A DNA stretch of 64,000 nucleotides from an uncultured Gemmiger sp. (GCA_944388145.1 CALXHQ010000008.1:1-64000), one strand, 5' to 3'. Counted from the first letter of the stretch, positions 51,395 through 61,176 are shown. Numbers and translations are program-made. The notes: generated by a model from the letters alone, not told the origin.

Positions 51395-53251
51395 ATGGAC
51401 CTGCTTCCAAAACCGAAGGAACGATCCTTTCAGGACGGTTATTATATACCCACCATCCACACCCAAATTATGCTGGCACCCGGCACCGCGCCCGGGGCGC
51501 TGCTCTACGCCCAGATGCTCCGCCGGACCTTCGCCGGCCAGGCAGGGCTGGAGCTGGACATCAACCGCGGTGCTGCCCGGCGGGGGGACATCACCCTCAC
51601 GCTGGACGCCACTTTGCCCGCCAGCCGCTATCAGCTGACCATCGCGCCGCAGGGGGCTGTGCTGGCCGCCGGCGACGACGAGGCGCTGTGCAACGGCGTG
51701 CAGACACTGCGGCAGCTGGTTGACCAAAACGGCGCCGTTCTGCCCGCCCAGACCATCACCGACTGGCCGGACATGGCCGCCCGCGGTTATTATTTCGACT
51801 GCTCCCGCGGGCGGGTGCCCAAGCTTGACTACTTGAAACAGGTGGCCGACCGCCTGTGCCGCTACAAAATCAACCAGTGGCAGCTGTACATCGAGCACAC
51901 CTACCTCTTCCGCGATCTGTCCGAGGCCTGGCGGGACGACACCCCCCTGACAGCCCGGGAGATCCTGGAGCTGGACGACTACTGCGCCGCCCGCCACATC
52001 GAGCTGGTGCCCTCGCTGTCCACCTTCGGCCATATGTACAAGATCCTGTCCACCAAGACCTGCAGCGATCTGTGTGAGCTGGAGGATTCGGAGAAGATCC
52101 CCTTCCACTATAGCTACGCCGGCGCCCACCACACGCTGAATGTCTCCAACCCCGACTCGCTGGAGTTTGTCAAGCGCCTGATCGATGAGTACCGCCCGCT
52201 GTTCCGCTCAAACAAGTTTAACATCTGCAACGACGAAACCTTCGACCTGGGCAAAGGCCGCAGCCGGGAACTGGCCGAACGGGAGGGTGTGCAGGCGCTG
52301 TATGTGCGCCATGTCAAGGCCCTGTGCGAGCACATCGTGGCCCAGGGCGGCATCCCCCAGTTCTGGGGCGATATTATGTGGCGCTTCCCCGAAAGCTGCC
52401 GGGAGCTGCCCAAGGAGACCATCTGCCTGAACTGGGGTTATCTGCCCGACCAGCGGGAGAATGAGATCCGGGACATCGCGGCCAGCGGCATCACCCAGTA
52501 TGCCTGCCCCGGCTGCTGCGGCTGGAACCGCTGGATGCCGCTGCAGCTGTACGCCTACAAGAACAACCGGGTCATGGGCCGCCACGCCCGCAAGTACCAC
52601 GCGGTGGGCATACTGAACACCGATTGGGGCGACTACGGCCACATCAATGACCCGCGGCTGACGGTGCCCGGCTTGCTGTACGGGGCCGCCTTTGCCTGGA
52701 ACGCCGACGAGGTCCCCTTTGACGAGATCAATGAGGCCATCAGCCGGCTGGAATACGGTGATCTGTCCGGCACATTGGCGGGTGCCATGGCCGATCTGTC
52801 CGACCACGAGGTGTTCGACTGGACCCACGCCGTCAATTGGATTGAGGCGGACGACGCCCGCCGCGCTGAGATCTTTGCCGAGGTGGATGCCGCCCAGGTG
52901 CCCGCCGCCAATGCCGCGGTGGAGGCCGCCCGGGCAAAGGTGCTGTCCGCGGCCCGCACCATGCCCGCGGACAAAAAGGAGATGGTGCAGCTGCTCTGCG
53001 TGACAGCGGACAGCATCATCCTCTGGAACGACATCGGCGCCTATCTGGCCGGTGCCCATACCCCCGGCGACGCAGCCGGCAATGCCCTGGCCGCCCGGCT
53101 GGAACAGTGGTTCTACCGCTATCGGCTGGAGTGGGACAAGACCAGCCGGGTGTCCGCCACGCCCAACTTGATCCGCCTGATGAACACCTGGGCCGACTGC
53201 CTGCGCGGCCGCGCCTACGGCACTGTACAGGCGCCGGGGATGCGGGGATAA
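51395..53251 (+). CDS. GH20 beta-N-acetylhexosaminidase
   Basis: The protein is 618 aa from ATG 51395 with GGGAGGAG 6 nt upstream; no signal peptide. An N-terminal GH20b-like alpha/beta domain (about 25-125) is followed by the TIM barrel (R-G-Y-Y-F-D-C-S-R, W-Q-L-Y-I-E-H-T, P-S-L-S-T-F-G-H) with catalytic pair Asp280-Glu281 in C-N-D-E-T-F-D. It would release terminal GlcNAc (or GalNAc) from glycans in the cytoplasm. It is followed by an MFS gene with an 18-nt gap. Confidence 0.85.
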   Translation: MDLLPKPKERSFQDGYYIPTIHTQIMLAPGTAPGALLYAQMLRRTFAGQAGLELDINRGAARRGDITLTLDATLPASRYQLTIAPQGAVLAAGDDEALCNGVQTLRQLVDQNGAVLPAQTITDWPDMAARGYYFDCSRGRVPKLDYLKQVADRLCRYKINQWQLYIEHTYLFRDLSEAWRDDTPLTAREILELDDYCAARHIELVPSLSTFGHMYKILSTKTCSDLCELEDSEKIPFHYSYAGAHHTLNVSNPDSLEFVKRLIDEYRPLFRSNKFNICNDETFDLGKGRSRELAEREGVQALYVRHVKALCEHIVAQGGIPQFWGDIMWRFPESCRELPKETICLNWGYLPDQRENEIRDIAASGITQYACPGCCGWNRWMPLQLYAYKNNRVMGRHARKYHAVGILNTDWGDYGHINDPRLTVPGLLYGAAFAWNADEVPFDEINEAISRLEYGDLSGTLAGAMADLSDHEVFDWTHAVNWIEADDARRAEIFAEVDAAQVPAANAAVEAARAKVLSAARTMPADKKEMVQLLCVTADSIILWNDIGAYLAGAHTPGDAAGNALAARLEQWFYRYRLEWDKTSRVSATPNLIRLMNTWADCLRGRAYGTVQAPGMRG

Positions 53252-53269
53252 CACGGAGGCCCCGCCCCC

Positions 53270-54550
53270 ATGCGCTTTGTCCAGCGCCTGTTTTTCGACC
53301 CGGAACCGCCCACTGAGGAACAATTGACCCGGGGCCGCCGCTGTTTGATTGCCGAAAGCGCAGTGGCTGGCGTGCTGTACAGCATCGGTACCGGTAACTT
53401 TTTGACCGGCTATCTCACCCAGATGGGGGCGTCTGTCTCCTTCTGTGCGCTGATGGCCATGATCCCCCAGGCAGGCTGTATCCTGCAATTTTTCTCCCCG
53501 CTTTTGTTTGAGCGGATGCACCAGCGCAAGCTGGCCATCTGGCTGCTGTGCGCCGCCTTCCGGTTTTCGCTGGCGCTGACCTTCCTGGCGCCCATGGCGC
53601 TGGGGCTGCAGGGCCCGGCGGCGGAGGGCACCGCCTTTGTGCTGTACACCATCGCCTTTCTGGCGGCGGGGCTTGTCACCCCGGGGCTCCAGCACATGAC
53701 GCTGGGCCTGGCCCCGCCCCACGCCCGCGGCCGGTTCTTTGCCCTGAAGGACATTGTCACCAACCTGGTCAGCAGCAGCTGCAACATGCTGTTGGGCCGC
53801 CTGCTGGACTGGCAGATCGATCAGGGCCATGCCGTGGCCGGATACCTGATGGTGGGTGTGCTCTGCCTGACACTGGCTGCCATGGACGCCACCCTGCTGG
53901 CCTCCACCCGAGAAAACCCGGTGGCCTTCACCAGCCGGATGCGCCTGACCGACATTGCCATCCCCCTGCGGGACAAAACCTTCCGCCCGGTGCTGTTTTA
54001 CTCGGTGCTGGGCGGGCTGGCCGGCGGCTTTGCCACCCCGTTTTTGGTGGTGTATCAGATGCGGGTGCTGGGGCTCAGCCACACCTTTTTAACCACGGTG
54101 GGCGTGGTGTCCGCCCTGGTGGGGATGGCCGGCAGCTGGTACTGGGGCCGCTGCGCCGACCGCACCACCTGGCGGCGGGTGATCCGCCTGACCGCTGCGT
54201 TCAACCTGAGCTGTACGCTGGGCTGGGCGTTCATCCAGCCGGGCTTTGCCCTGTGGGCGGCCCCGGTATTGCTGGTGGTTTCCGCCGCCTGCAGCGGCGG
54301 AGCCAACAATGCCAGCGTCAACCTGCAGTATGCCTGCAGCCCGGAAAGCGGCAAAACCGCCTACATCGGCGTCACCTCCGCGCTGGCCAGCTTTGCAGCC
54401 TGCGCCTCCGCCGCGGTGGGCACCGCCCTGCAGCCTGTGCTGGAGGGCGCCCTTGGTCCCAACTCCATCCGGGTCATGTTTGTCATTGCCGGCGTGGGCG
54501 GCTTTGCCAACCTGCTGGCCAACGGCAGCCGCCTCCCCCGTACCAAATAA
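53270..54550 (+). CDS. MFS transporter
   Basis: The protein is 426 aa from ATG 53270. Twelve hydrophobic segments in two halves, with the inter-repeat motif A-R-G-R-F-F-A-L-K-D after TM4 and a basic central loop, fit the major facilitator superfamily. The context suggests sugar or glycan-fragment transport (uptake or efflux). Substrate not determined. It is tightly placed between GH20 and GH3. Confidence 0.85.
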   Translation: MRFVQRLFFDPEPPTEEQLTRGRRCLIAESAVAGVLYSIGTGNFLTGYLTQMGASVSFCALMAMIPQAGCILQFFSPLLFERMHQRKLAIWLLCAAFRFSLALTFLAPMALGLQGPAAEGTAFVLYTIAFLAAGLVTPGLQHMTLGLAPPHARGRFFALKDIVTNLVSSSCNMLLGRLLDWQIDQGHAVAGYLMVGVLCLTLAAMDATLLASTRENPVAFTSRMRLTDIAIPLRDKTFRPVLFYSVLGGLAGGFATPFLVVYQMRVLGLSHTFLTTVGVVSALVGMAGSWYWGRCADRTTWRRVIRLTAAFNLSCTLGWAFIQPGFALWAAPVLLVVSAACSGGANNASVNLQYACSPESGKTAYIGVTSALASFAACASAAVGTALQPVLEGALGPNSIRVMFVIAGVGGFANLLANGSRLPRTK

Positions 54551-54595
54551 CCCGGCCCCCGTTTTGCAACCCCCATCACAGAAAGAGGAACCCCC

Positions 54596-57202
54596 ATGTA
54601 TCCTTACCAAGACAGTTCCCGCCCCGTTGAGGAGCGCATCGACGACCTTTTGTCCCGCATGACGCTGGAGGAAAAGGCCGCCCAGACCGACCAGTACTTT
54701 TCCCAGGATTTCACCACCCAGGACGAGAACGGCCGCGTCACCCACATCGACTTTGCCCGGCTGGAGCAGCTTTTGGGCAAAAACAGCATCGGCGGCGTGC
54801 AGCTGCGGGGCATGACCGCCGCCCAGGCCAACGCCGTCCAGCGCTATGCGGTGGAAAAGACCCGCCTGGGCATCCCCTTTGTCTTCAGCGAGGAGGCCCT
54901 GCACGGCCTGTTCACCGGGCTGGCCACCAGCTTCCCCCAGCAGATCGGCCTGGCGGCCAGCTTCGACCCGGAACTGGGCCGCAAAATGGGCCGCGCCATC
55001 GCCACCGAGGTCCGCGCCTGCGGCATCCATGAAACCTACAGCCCCGTCATGGATCTGATCCGCGACCCCCGCTACGGCCGGGGTGAGGAAAGCTACGGCG
55101 AGGACACCTGCCTGTGCGCCGCCTTCGCCCGGGAGACGGTCCGCGGCCTGCAGGGCGATGATCTTGCCGCCCCGGACGCCGTGGCCGCCGAACCCAAGCA
55201 CTACGTGGGTTACGGTATGCCGGTGGGCGGACTGAACTGCGCCCCCACCGCCATGGGCCGGCACGAGGTGTTCAGCGACTGCCTGCCGGTGTTTGAGGCT
55301 GCCGTCCGGGACGGCGGCGCCGTCAACGCCATGTGCAGCTACAACGCCATCGACGGCGTGCCCGTCTCGATGGACCATGAGCTGCTCACCGACGTGCTGC
55401 GGGGGCAGTTCGGCCTGCCGGGCTATGTGCGGGCGGACATGACCGCCGTCAGCCGCCTGTACGACTGGCACTTTGTGGCCGAGACCCCCAAGGACGCGGT
55501 GCGCATGGGCATCTCGGCGGGTGTGGATGTGCAGCTGTACGATTTCCCCCACGAGGTGTGGCAGGGCAGCTTGGTGGAGCTGGTCCGCTCCGGCGAGCTG
55601 GACCCCGCCATCCTGGACGAGGCCTGCCGCCGGGTACTGCGCGTCAAGTTCCGGCTGGGCCTGTTTGAACACCCCTACACCGACGAGCACCGGGCCGAGG
55701 AGGTGCTGCGCTGCCCCGAACACCTGGCCCTGGCCCGGCAGATTGCCCGGGAGTCCATCGTGCTGCTGAAAAACGAGGGCGGCCTGCTGCCGCTGGACAA
55801 ACACATCGGCAGTGTGGCGGTCATCGGACCCGGCGCCGCCCAGGCCATGCTGGGCGACTACTCCGAGGGGCGCGGCCGCACCCAGAACATCAGCATTCTG
55901 GACGGCATCCGCGCCATCGTCAGCCCCGAAACCAAGGTCCACTACGCCCGCGGCTGCAATTTCCTGGGCCAGGAGCTGCGTCCCTTTGACCCCGGCTGCC
56001 TGCGGGACGAGAACGGCAACCCCGGCCTGACCGGCCGGTATTACAACGGCCCGGTGCCCCAGGGCACCCCGGTGCAGACCCGCACCGACCGTACCGTCAA
56101 CTTCAACTGGATCTTCGCGCTGCCCCACCCCGACCTGGATGCCAACTGCTTCAGCGTCTGCTGGACCGGCACCGTCACCATGCCCCGCACCTTCGACGGT
56201 TTCATCGGCCTGTCCACCCAGGACAGCATGCGGCTGTATGTGGACGGCAATCTGCTGATCGACGGCTGGGGCCCCGACAAATCCGCCAACCAGGCGCTGG
56301 AATTCCACTTTGAGGCCGGTCAGCCCTACCAGGTGCGCATTGAGTTTGTCAACGACGGCCGCGGCGCCCGGGTCATCTTCGGCTGCAGCGAGGGCCGCGA
56401 GGACATCGAGGCGGCCGCAGCCCTGGCCGCCGGCTGCGATGTGGCCATCCTCTGCCTGGGCGACAACGAGGAGACCAGCGGCGAAAACTTTGACCGTACC
56501 AGCCTGGACCTGCCCGGCCGTCAGCTGGCGCTGGCCCGCGCAGTCTGGGCCACCGGAACCCCCACTGTGCTGGTGCTGCAAAGCGGGCGGCCGGTCTCGG
56601 CCAACTGGGAAAACGACCACCTGCCCGCCATCCTGGAAGCCTGGTTCCCCGGTGAACAGGGCGGTGCCGCTGTGGCCGAGACGCTGTTTGGCGACAATGA
56701 ACCCGGCGGCCGGCTGCCCATCACCTTCCCCCGCAGTGTGGGCCAGGTGCCCTGCCACTATGCCCGGCGCCCCGGCGGCGGCAAAAAGTATGTGGAGATG
56801 GACTGGCTGCCGCTGTATCCCTTCGGCTATGGGCTGTCCTACACCAGCTTTGCCTACTCGGATCTGACCCTCAGTGCCGACACCATCCGCCCCGACCAGA
56901 GCGTGACGGTGTCCGTCACCGTAACCAACACCGGCCGCCGGGCCGGCGTGGCGGTGCCCCAGCTGTATGTGCACGACCTGGTCAGCTCGGTGGTCAAGCC
57001 GCTGCGCCAGATGGCGGACTTTGCCCGGGTGGAGCTTGCCCCCGGCGAGAGCCGCACGGTGCAGTTCCAGGTGGGACCCCGGGCGCTGCGCACCCTGGGG
57101 GCCGACTACGTCTGGCGGGTGGAACCCGGAAAGTTTGAGCTGGAGCTGGGCGACAACGCCGAGAACATCCTGCTCAAAGCCCCGCTGCTTGTCAAAGAAT
57201 GA
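54596..57202 (+). CDS. GH3 glycosidase with PA14 insertion
   Basis: The protein is 868 aa from ATG 54596 with AGAGGAA upstream; no signal peptide. The N-terminal barrel carries the predicted nucleophile Asp281 in Y-V-R-A-D-M (commonly V-S-D-W in beta-glucosidases). The alpha/beta sandwich follows from about residue 380, interrupted at about 480-610 by a PA14-like domain (G-L-T-G-R-Y-Y-N-G, D-S-M-R-L-Y-V-D-G-N), and the fibronectin-III-like C-terminal domain ends the protein. It is probably a beta-glucosidase or beta-xylosidase-type enzyme; the changed residue after the nucleophile leaves substrate specificity open. Confidence 0.9.
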   Translation: MYPYQDSSRPVEERIDDLLSRMTLEEKAAQTDQYFSQDFTTQDENGRVTHIDFARLEQLLGKNSIGGVQLRGMTAAQANAVQRYAVEKTRLGIPFVFSEEALHGLFTGLATSFPQQIGLAASFDPELGRKMGRAIATEVRACGIHETYSPVMDLIRDPRYGRGEESYGEDTCLCAAFARETVRGLQGDDLAAPDAVAAEPKHYVGYGMPVGGLNCAPTAMGRHEVFSDCLPVFEAAVRDGGAVNAMCSYNAIDGVPVSMDHELLTDVLRGQFGLPGYVRADMTAVSRLYDWHFVAETPKDAVRMGISAGVDVQLYDFPHEVWQGSLVELVRSGELDPAILDEACRRVLRVKFRLGLFEHPYTDEHRAEEVLRCPEHLALARQIARESIVLLKNEGGLLPLDKHIGSVAVIGPGAAQAMLGDYSEGRGRTQNISILDGIRAIVSPETKVHYARGCNFLGQELRPFDPGCLRDENGNPGLTGRYYNGPVPQGTPVQTRTDRTVNFNWIFALPHPDLDANCFSVCWTGTVTMPRTFDGFIGLSTQDSMRLYVDGNLLIDGWGPDKSANQALEFHFEAGQPYQVRIEFVNDGRGARVIFGCSEGREDIEAAAALAAGCDVAILCLGDNEETSGENFDRTSLDLPGRQLALARAVWATGTPTVLVLQSGRPVSANWENDHLPAILEAWFPGEQGGAAVAETLFGDNEPGGRLPITFPRSVGQVPCHYARRPGGGKKYVEMDWLPLYPFGYGLSYTSFAYSDLTLSADTIRPDQSVTVSVTVTNTGRRAGVAVPQLYVHDLVSSVVKPLRQMADFARVELAPGESRTVQFQVGPRALRTLGADYVWRVEPGKFELELGDNAENILLKAPLLVKE

Positions 57203-57247
57203 GCGATGGCTCAGATACGTCCGAACCGTTTTGAAAGGAGAATTGCC

Positions 57248-58189
57248 ATGGTTACACTTGGCGTGGATCTGGGCGGCACCAACATCAAAGTCGCCCTGGT
57301 GGATGAAAAGGGCAACATTTTGCAGCAGGCCAGCTGCCCCACCAACCTGCCCCGCCCGGCGGAGGCTGTCTGCGACGACATTGCCGCCCTCTGCCATCAG
57401 CTGGCGGACGGCCGCAGCGACGTGGCCGGGGTGGGCATCGGCTGCCCCGGCACGGTGGATGACGCCACCGGCATGGTGCTGTATTCCAACAACCTGGACT
57501 GGTCCAACTTTGCCATGGGCCCCTACCTGCAAGAGCGGGTGGGCCTGCCCGTCCGCCTGGCCAACGACGCCAACGCCGCCGCCCTGGGCGAGGCGCTGGC
57601 CGGCTGCGCCCGGGGCACCGACAGCGCTGTCATCCTGACGCTGGGTACCGGCGTGGGCGGCGGCGTGGTGCTGGGGGGCAAGCTGCTCACCGGCTACACC
57701 GGCGCTGCGGCCGAGCCGGGCCACATGGTCATCAACGACGCCCCTAATGCCCCGCTGTGCACCTGCGGACGCCGCGGCTGCCTGGAAGCCTACGCCAGTG
57801 CCACCGCTCTGATCCGCATGACAAAGCAGGCCATGGCCGCCCACCCCGAAAGCGGTCTGTGGCAGCTGGCCACCCTGGACACCGTCACGGGCCGCACCGC
57901 CTTCGACGGCCGGGACGCCGGCGATCCTGTGGCCGCCGGGGTGGTGGAAGAGTACACCCACTGGCTGGCGGTGGGCATCGCCAACCTGATCAATATCTTC
58001 TTCCCCCAGGTGGTGGGGCTGTCCGGCGGCGTGGCCAACCAGGGCGAGGCCCTGCTGAAACCGCTGCGCGCCATGGTGGAGCCGATGGTGTTCGGCTCGG
58101 CCTTTGCCAGCAAGCACACCACCCTGACCACCTGCACGCTGGGCTACCGCGCCGGCGTGATCGGCGCTGCACTGCTGGCCCGGAACTGA
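57248..58189 (+). CDS. ROK-family sugar kinase
   Basis: The protein is 313 aa from ATG 57248 with AAAGGAG upstream. The phosphate loop D-L-G-G-T-N-I-K, catalytic A-N-D-A-N-A-A region, E-P-G-H and zinc motif C-T-C-G-R-R-G-C are all present. ROK kinases phosphorylate glucose, mannose, fructose or N-acetylmannosamine. Next to mannose-releasing enzymes and manA, a mannose or glucose kinase role is likely, making mannose-6-phosphate for ManA. Confidence 0.9.
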   Translation: MVTLGVDLGGTNIKVALVDEKGNILQQASCPTNLPRPAEAVCDDIAALCHQLADGRSDVAGVGIGCPGTVDDATGMVLYSNNLDWSNFAMGPYLQERVGLPVRLANDANAAALGEALAGCARGTDSAVILTLGTGVGGGVVLGGKLLTGYTGAAAEPGHMVINDAPNAPLCTCGRRGCLEAYASATALIRMTKQAMAAHPESGLWQLATLDTVTGRTAFDGRDAGDPVAAGVVEEYTHWLAVGIANLINIFFPQVVGLSGGVANQGEALLKPLRAMVEPMVFGSAFASKHTTLTTCTLGYRAGVIGAALLARN

Positions 58190-58220
58190 GCCCCCCCACA
58201 AAAAGATTTGCCGCCCTGCG

Positions 58221-58250
58221 CTGGCATTGGCACAGCCGTTGTGCTATGAT
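58221..58250 (+). promoter_or_regulatory. Extended -10 promoter for the small membrane protein and manA
   Basis: TGC-TATGAT (58242-58250) is an extended -10; CTGGCA 18 nt upstream is a weak -35. It lies 59 nt before the next start codon. Confidence 0.55.
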
Positions 58251-58308
58251 AGAGGCAGATAACTGATAAGCCGCGCCCTGCCGCGGCACACAAGAGAAGG
58301 TGCAAACA

Positions 58309-58851
58309 ATGTCCGAACCGCAACTGAATGCCCCCCGCATGATCCTGGTGGTGGGGTGTGCGCTGGGGGTGGCGGCCAGCGTGACCATGCCCTGGTTTAC
58401 CGTCAGCTGCATCCTGTACGCCGTGTCGGCGCTGGCGATGGGCGTGGGATGTTTCCTCTGCCGCGGCGAGAACCGCAATTTCAACATCGTGTGGAAGGCG
58501 GCCATCCCCACCATCGTCATCGAGCTGCTGGGCGGTCTGCTGACCCAGTATAACCTGCTGCTGCTCACCACCCTGATGACCGCCATCCTGTTCTACTTCA
58601 TCATGACCTACACGGTCAGCGGTCTGGCCCAAGCCTTCCGCCTCCCCCAGAACTCCGGCCCCCGCCGCCCGCCCCGGGCTGCCATGCTGTTTGAGTATGC
58701 CGCCGGTGTCTATGCGCTGGCGCGGCTGCTGTCTGACTTTTTGCCGGCGCTGAATATCATCGCCGACCTGGTGGCCATGGTGGCCATGACCGTCGGCTTT
58801 GTGGCGGTGCTGCGCTTTATCGCGCGGCTGGGCACCCCGCAGCAGCAGTAA
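58309..58851 (+). CDS. Small polytopic membrane protein, unknown
   Basis: The protein is 180 aa from ATG 58309 (AAGGTG 6 nt upstream; GTG 58300 is an alternative). Four to five hydrophobic helices with short loops and no charged catalytic motif. No family recognised. It has its own promoter and precedes manA by 88 nt. Confidence 0.65.
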   Translation: MSEPQLNAPRMILVVGCALGVAASVTMPWFTVSCILYAVSALAMGVGCFLCRGENRNFNIVWKAAIPTIVIELLGGLLTQYNLLLLTTLMTAILFYFIMTYTVSGLAQAFRLPQNSGPRRPPRAAMLFEYAAGVYALARLLSDFLPALNIIADLVAMVAMTVGFVAVLRFIARLGTPQQQ

Positions 58852-58939
58852 GTGCTGCCAAACCCCAGGGCGCAGATGCACATCCCCGGCACCTTGGAGG
58901 GATCAGATACAACCGTAAACCATGAAGGAGGTAATTCCC

Positions 58940-59860
58940 ATGCCCATCTTGAAACTGAAACCCGCCTGCAAGGATTATCTGTGGGGCGGCGACCGCCTGC
59001 GCACCGATTTTGGTGTCGAGAGCGATCTGCACCCCCTGGCCGAAGCCTGGGTTCTTTCCTGCCATCCGGACGGCCCCTCCACCATTGTGGGCGGCCCCTA
59101 CGACGGCAAAACGCTGGCCGATTATATCCAGACCGAGGGCAAGGCCGTGCTGGGCGATGACTGCGCCCCCTTTGCCGAGTTCCCGGTGCTGACCAAGCTG
59201 ATCGATGCCAAGAACAACCTGTCCATTCAGGTGCATCCCTCCGACGAGTATGCTCTGGAGCATGAGCACCAGTACGGCAAAACCGAGATGTGGTACATTG
59301 TGGACTGCGAGCCCGGTGCCTTTTTGTACTACGGCTTCCAGCACGAGATCACCGAGGAGGAGTTTGAGCGCCGCATCCAGGACAATACCCTGACCGAGGT
59401 GCTCAACGCCGCGCCGGTGCACAAGGGGGATGTGTTCTTTATCCCTTCCGGCACGCTGCATGCCATCTGCAAGGGCATTGTCATCGCCGAGATCCAGCAG
59501 AGCTCCAACGTCACCTACCGTGTCTATGACTACGGCCGTGTGGGCGCCGACGGCAAGCCCCGCGCCCTGCACATCCAGCAGGCGCTGGCGGTAACCAAGC
59601 TCACCCCGCCGGAAAAGCTGGACTTTGGCAAGCATCTGGGCCAGTGCAAGTATTTCACCGTCGATCTGCACAAGGGCGACTTTGCCGAGAACGCCGACAG
59701 CCGCAGCTTTGTCTCGCTGCTGTTTGTGGACGGCGAGGGCACCGTGGCGGTGAATGACGAAAAGATGCAGGTGAAAAAGGGCGAAAGCCTGTTTATCCCC
59801 GCCTGCACCGGCGAGATCCTGGTCACCGGCACCCTGACCACCCTGGTCACCCGGGTCTGA
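58940..59860 (+). CDS. manA: Mannose-6-phosphate isomerase, class I
   Basis: The protein is 306 aa from ATG 58940, with AAGGAGG 8 nt upstream favouring this over ATG 58922. Zinc-site motifs I-Q-V-H-P and K-T-E-M-W-Y are present, followed by the cupin P-S-G-T-L-H-A-I and a second half ending in the typical F-I-P-A-C. It converts mannose-6-phosphate to fructose-6-phosphate and closes the mannose branch of the island. Confidence 0.93.
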   Translation: MPILKLKPACKDYLWGGDRLRTDFGVESDLHPLAEAWVLSCHPDGPSTIVGGPYDGKTLADYIQTEGKAVLGDDCAPFAEFPVLTKLIDAKNNLSIQVHPSDEYALEHEHQYGKTEMWYIVDCEPGAFLYYGFQHEITEEEFERRIQDNTLTEVLNAAPVHKGDVFFIPSGTLHAICKGIVIAEIQQSSNVTYRVYDYGRVGADGKPRALHIQQALAVTKLTPPEKLDFGKHLGQCKYFTVDLHKGDFAENADSRSFVSLLFVDGEGTVAVNDEKMQVKKGESLFIPACTGEILVTGTLTTLVTRV

Positions 59861-59895
59861 GCAGCGCATCCCCCGCAGGAATCGCTGTTCATCGC

Positions 59896-59936
59896 AAAAA
59901 GGCCGGCACAGCCAAAAAGGCTGTGCCGGCCTTTTT
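59896..59936 (+). terminator. Strong terminator after manA
   Basis: GGCCGGCACAGCC (59901-59913) and GGCTGTGCCGGCC (59919-59931) form a perfect 13-bp stem with loop AAAAA, with AAAAA before and TTTTT after. Confidence 0.93.
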
Positions 59937-60032
59937 GCGCCTGCTTTTCGGCAGGCCCGGCGGCAGGGTGGGGCACGGCGGAAAATACGGGCTTGTGCCG
60001 CAGCACCCGGGCGGCAAGGGCGGGAAGATGCC

Positions 60033-60061
60033 TTGCGAGAATGTGCGGTTTAATGTATAAT
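60033..60061 (+). promoter_or_regulatory. Promoter of the glycosyltransferase genes
   Basis: TTGCGA at 60033-60038, 17 nt, TATAAT at 60056-60061, about 100 nt before the first glycosyltransferase start. Confidence 0.75.
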
Positions 60062-60159
60062 AAAGCGGACAAAATGAGAGCCCTGCGCTTGTTCATGTTA
60101 GCGCTGCGAAGGCTTTGCTCGATAGAAATTATCTTGTTGATGGTTCCGGAAGGGGGAGA

Positions 60160-61176
60160 ATGGATGTGGAAAATATTTCATTGCAAAAGCAGGAATCTGC
60201 ATCTCCCCCAATAGACAATCCCTGCATCAGTGTGATTGTACCTGTCTACCAGGCACAGGCATATTTGGGTGAATGCATCGATAGCATGATTGCCCAAACC
60301 TTTACGGATTTTGAACTGATCTTGGTGGACGATGGCAGTACAGACAACAGTCCGCAGCTTTGTGATATGTATCAGCGGCAGGATCACCGGGTACGTGTAT
60401 TGCACCAGAAAAACCAGGGGGTGTCGGCGGCACGCAATGCCGGCATCGAACAGGCCGCCGGCAAATTTCTCGCTTTTGTGGATGCTGACGATTGGGTGGA
60501 ACCGTCGTTCCTGCAATGCCTCCATGACGCCATCGGGTCAGCAGAACTTTCCCTGTGCGGCGTGGCCGACGAGGCACCGTTTGCCCCACCGCGAGAAACA
60601 ATCGCATGGCAGGATATGCGAACCCACCCCTCCCGCTATGCGCACTTGGTGTACACAAATTATGCGATCAATAAACTGTACCGCCGGGAACTTTTGCTGC
60701 CCAATGGCCCGCGCTTTGATACAACTATGAGACGCGGGGAAGATGCGGCCTTTGTGGCGTCTTGCCTGCAAAAGTGCAGTACCATTGCGGTTTGCCCGGA
60801 TCTATTGTACCACTACCGTGTGAACATATCTTCTGCGACCCATCACTTTTATGAGGGCGTTTGCCGTGACGAGGCAAAACTCTGGGAGCAGCAACGGATC
60901 TTGTCCGCACCGGAGCAGATGTCCGAGGAGGAAAAAGTCTGGTTTGACCGTTGGTCCTACGGAAAGATCATTTCGGTTCTGCGGTACATTGCGCGCTATG
61001 CCCCAAACGGGACTATGCGCAGCAAGTATATAAAGGAATTTCTGTCTGAGCCGGAACGCATGGCACGATTTACGCAGCTTCCCCCGGGGATTGGCGGACG
61101 CAGCAAATTGTATGCGGCACTGGCAAAACGCGGTTGGTATACGGCGCTGGGGAACTGGCTGCGCCGCTTGGAGTAA
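60160..61176 (+). CDS. GT2 family glycosyltransferase
   Basis: The protein is 338 aa from ATG 60160; the AGGGGGAG site is close, so GTG 60166 is also possible. GT-A fold motifs are I-S-V-I-V-P-V-Y-Q-A near the start, V-D-D-G-S-T-D and the D-A-D-D metal/nucleotide motif, with R-G-E-D later. It probably adds a sugar to a cell-surface polysaccharide or teichoic acid. No TM; cytoplasmic face. The DNA here is less GC-rich than the rest of the window. Confidence 0.88.
   Translation: MDVENISLQKQESASPPIDNPCISVIVPVYQAQAYLGECIDSMIAQTFTDFELILVDDGSTDNSPQLCDMYQRQDHRVRVLHQKNQGVSAARNAGIEQAAGKFLAFVDADDWVEPSFLQCLHDAIGSAELSLCGVADEAPFAPPRETIAWQDMRTHPSRYAHLVYTNYAINKLYRRELLLPNGPRFDTTMRRGEDAAFVASCLQKCSTIAVCPDLLYHYRVNISSATHHFYEGVCRDEAKLWEQQRILSAPEQMSEEEKVWFDRWSYGKIISVLRYIARYAPNGTMRSKYIKEFLSEPERMARFTQLPPGIGGRSKLYAALAKRGWYTALGNWLRRLE

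Noticed and set aside
47912-52132. About 1400-codon minus-strand frame opposite GH38 and GH20, and a similar one at 4364-8584 opposite the S8 protease
   Set aside because: Both are shadows of strongly supported plus-strand genes; their composition (Val, Gly, His, Gln-rich) is typical of antisense frames in GC-rich genes.
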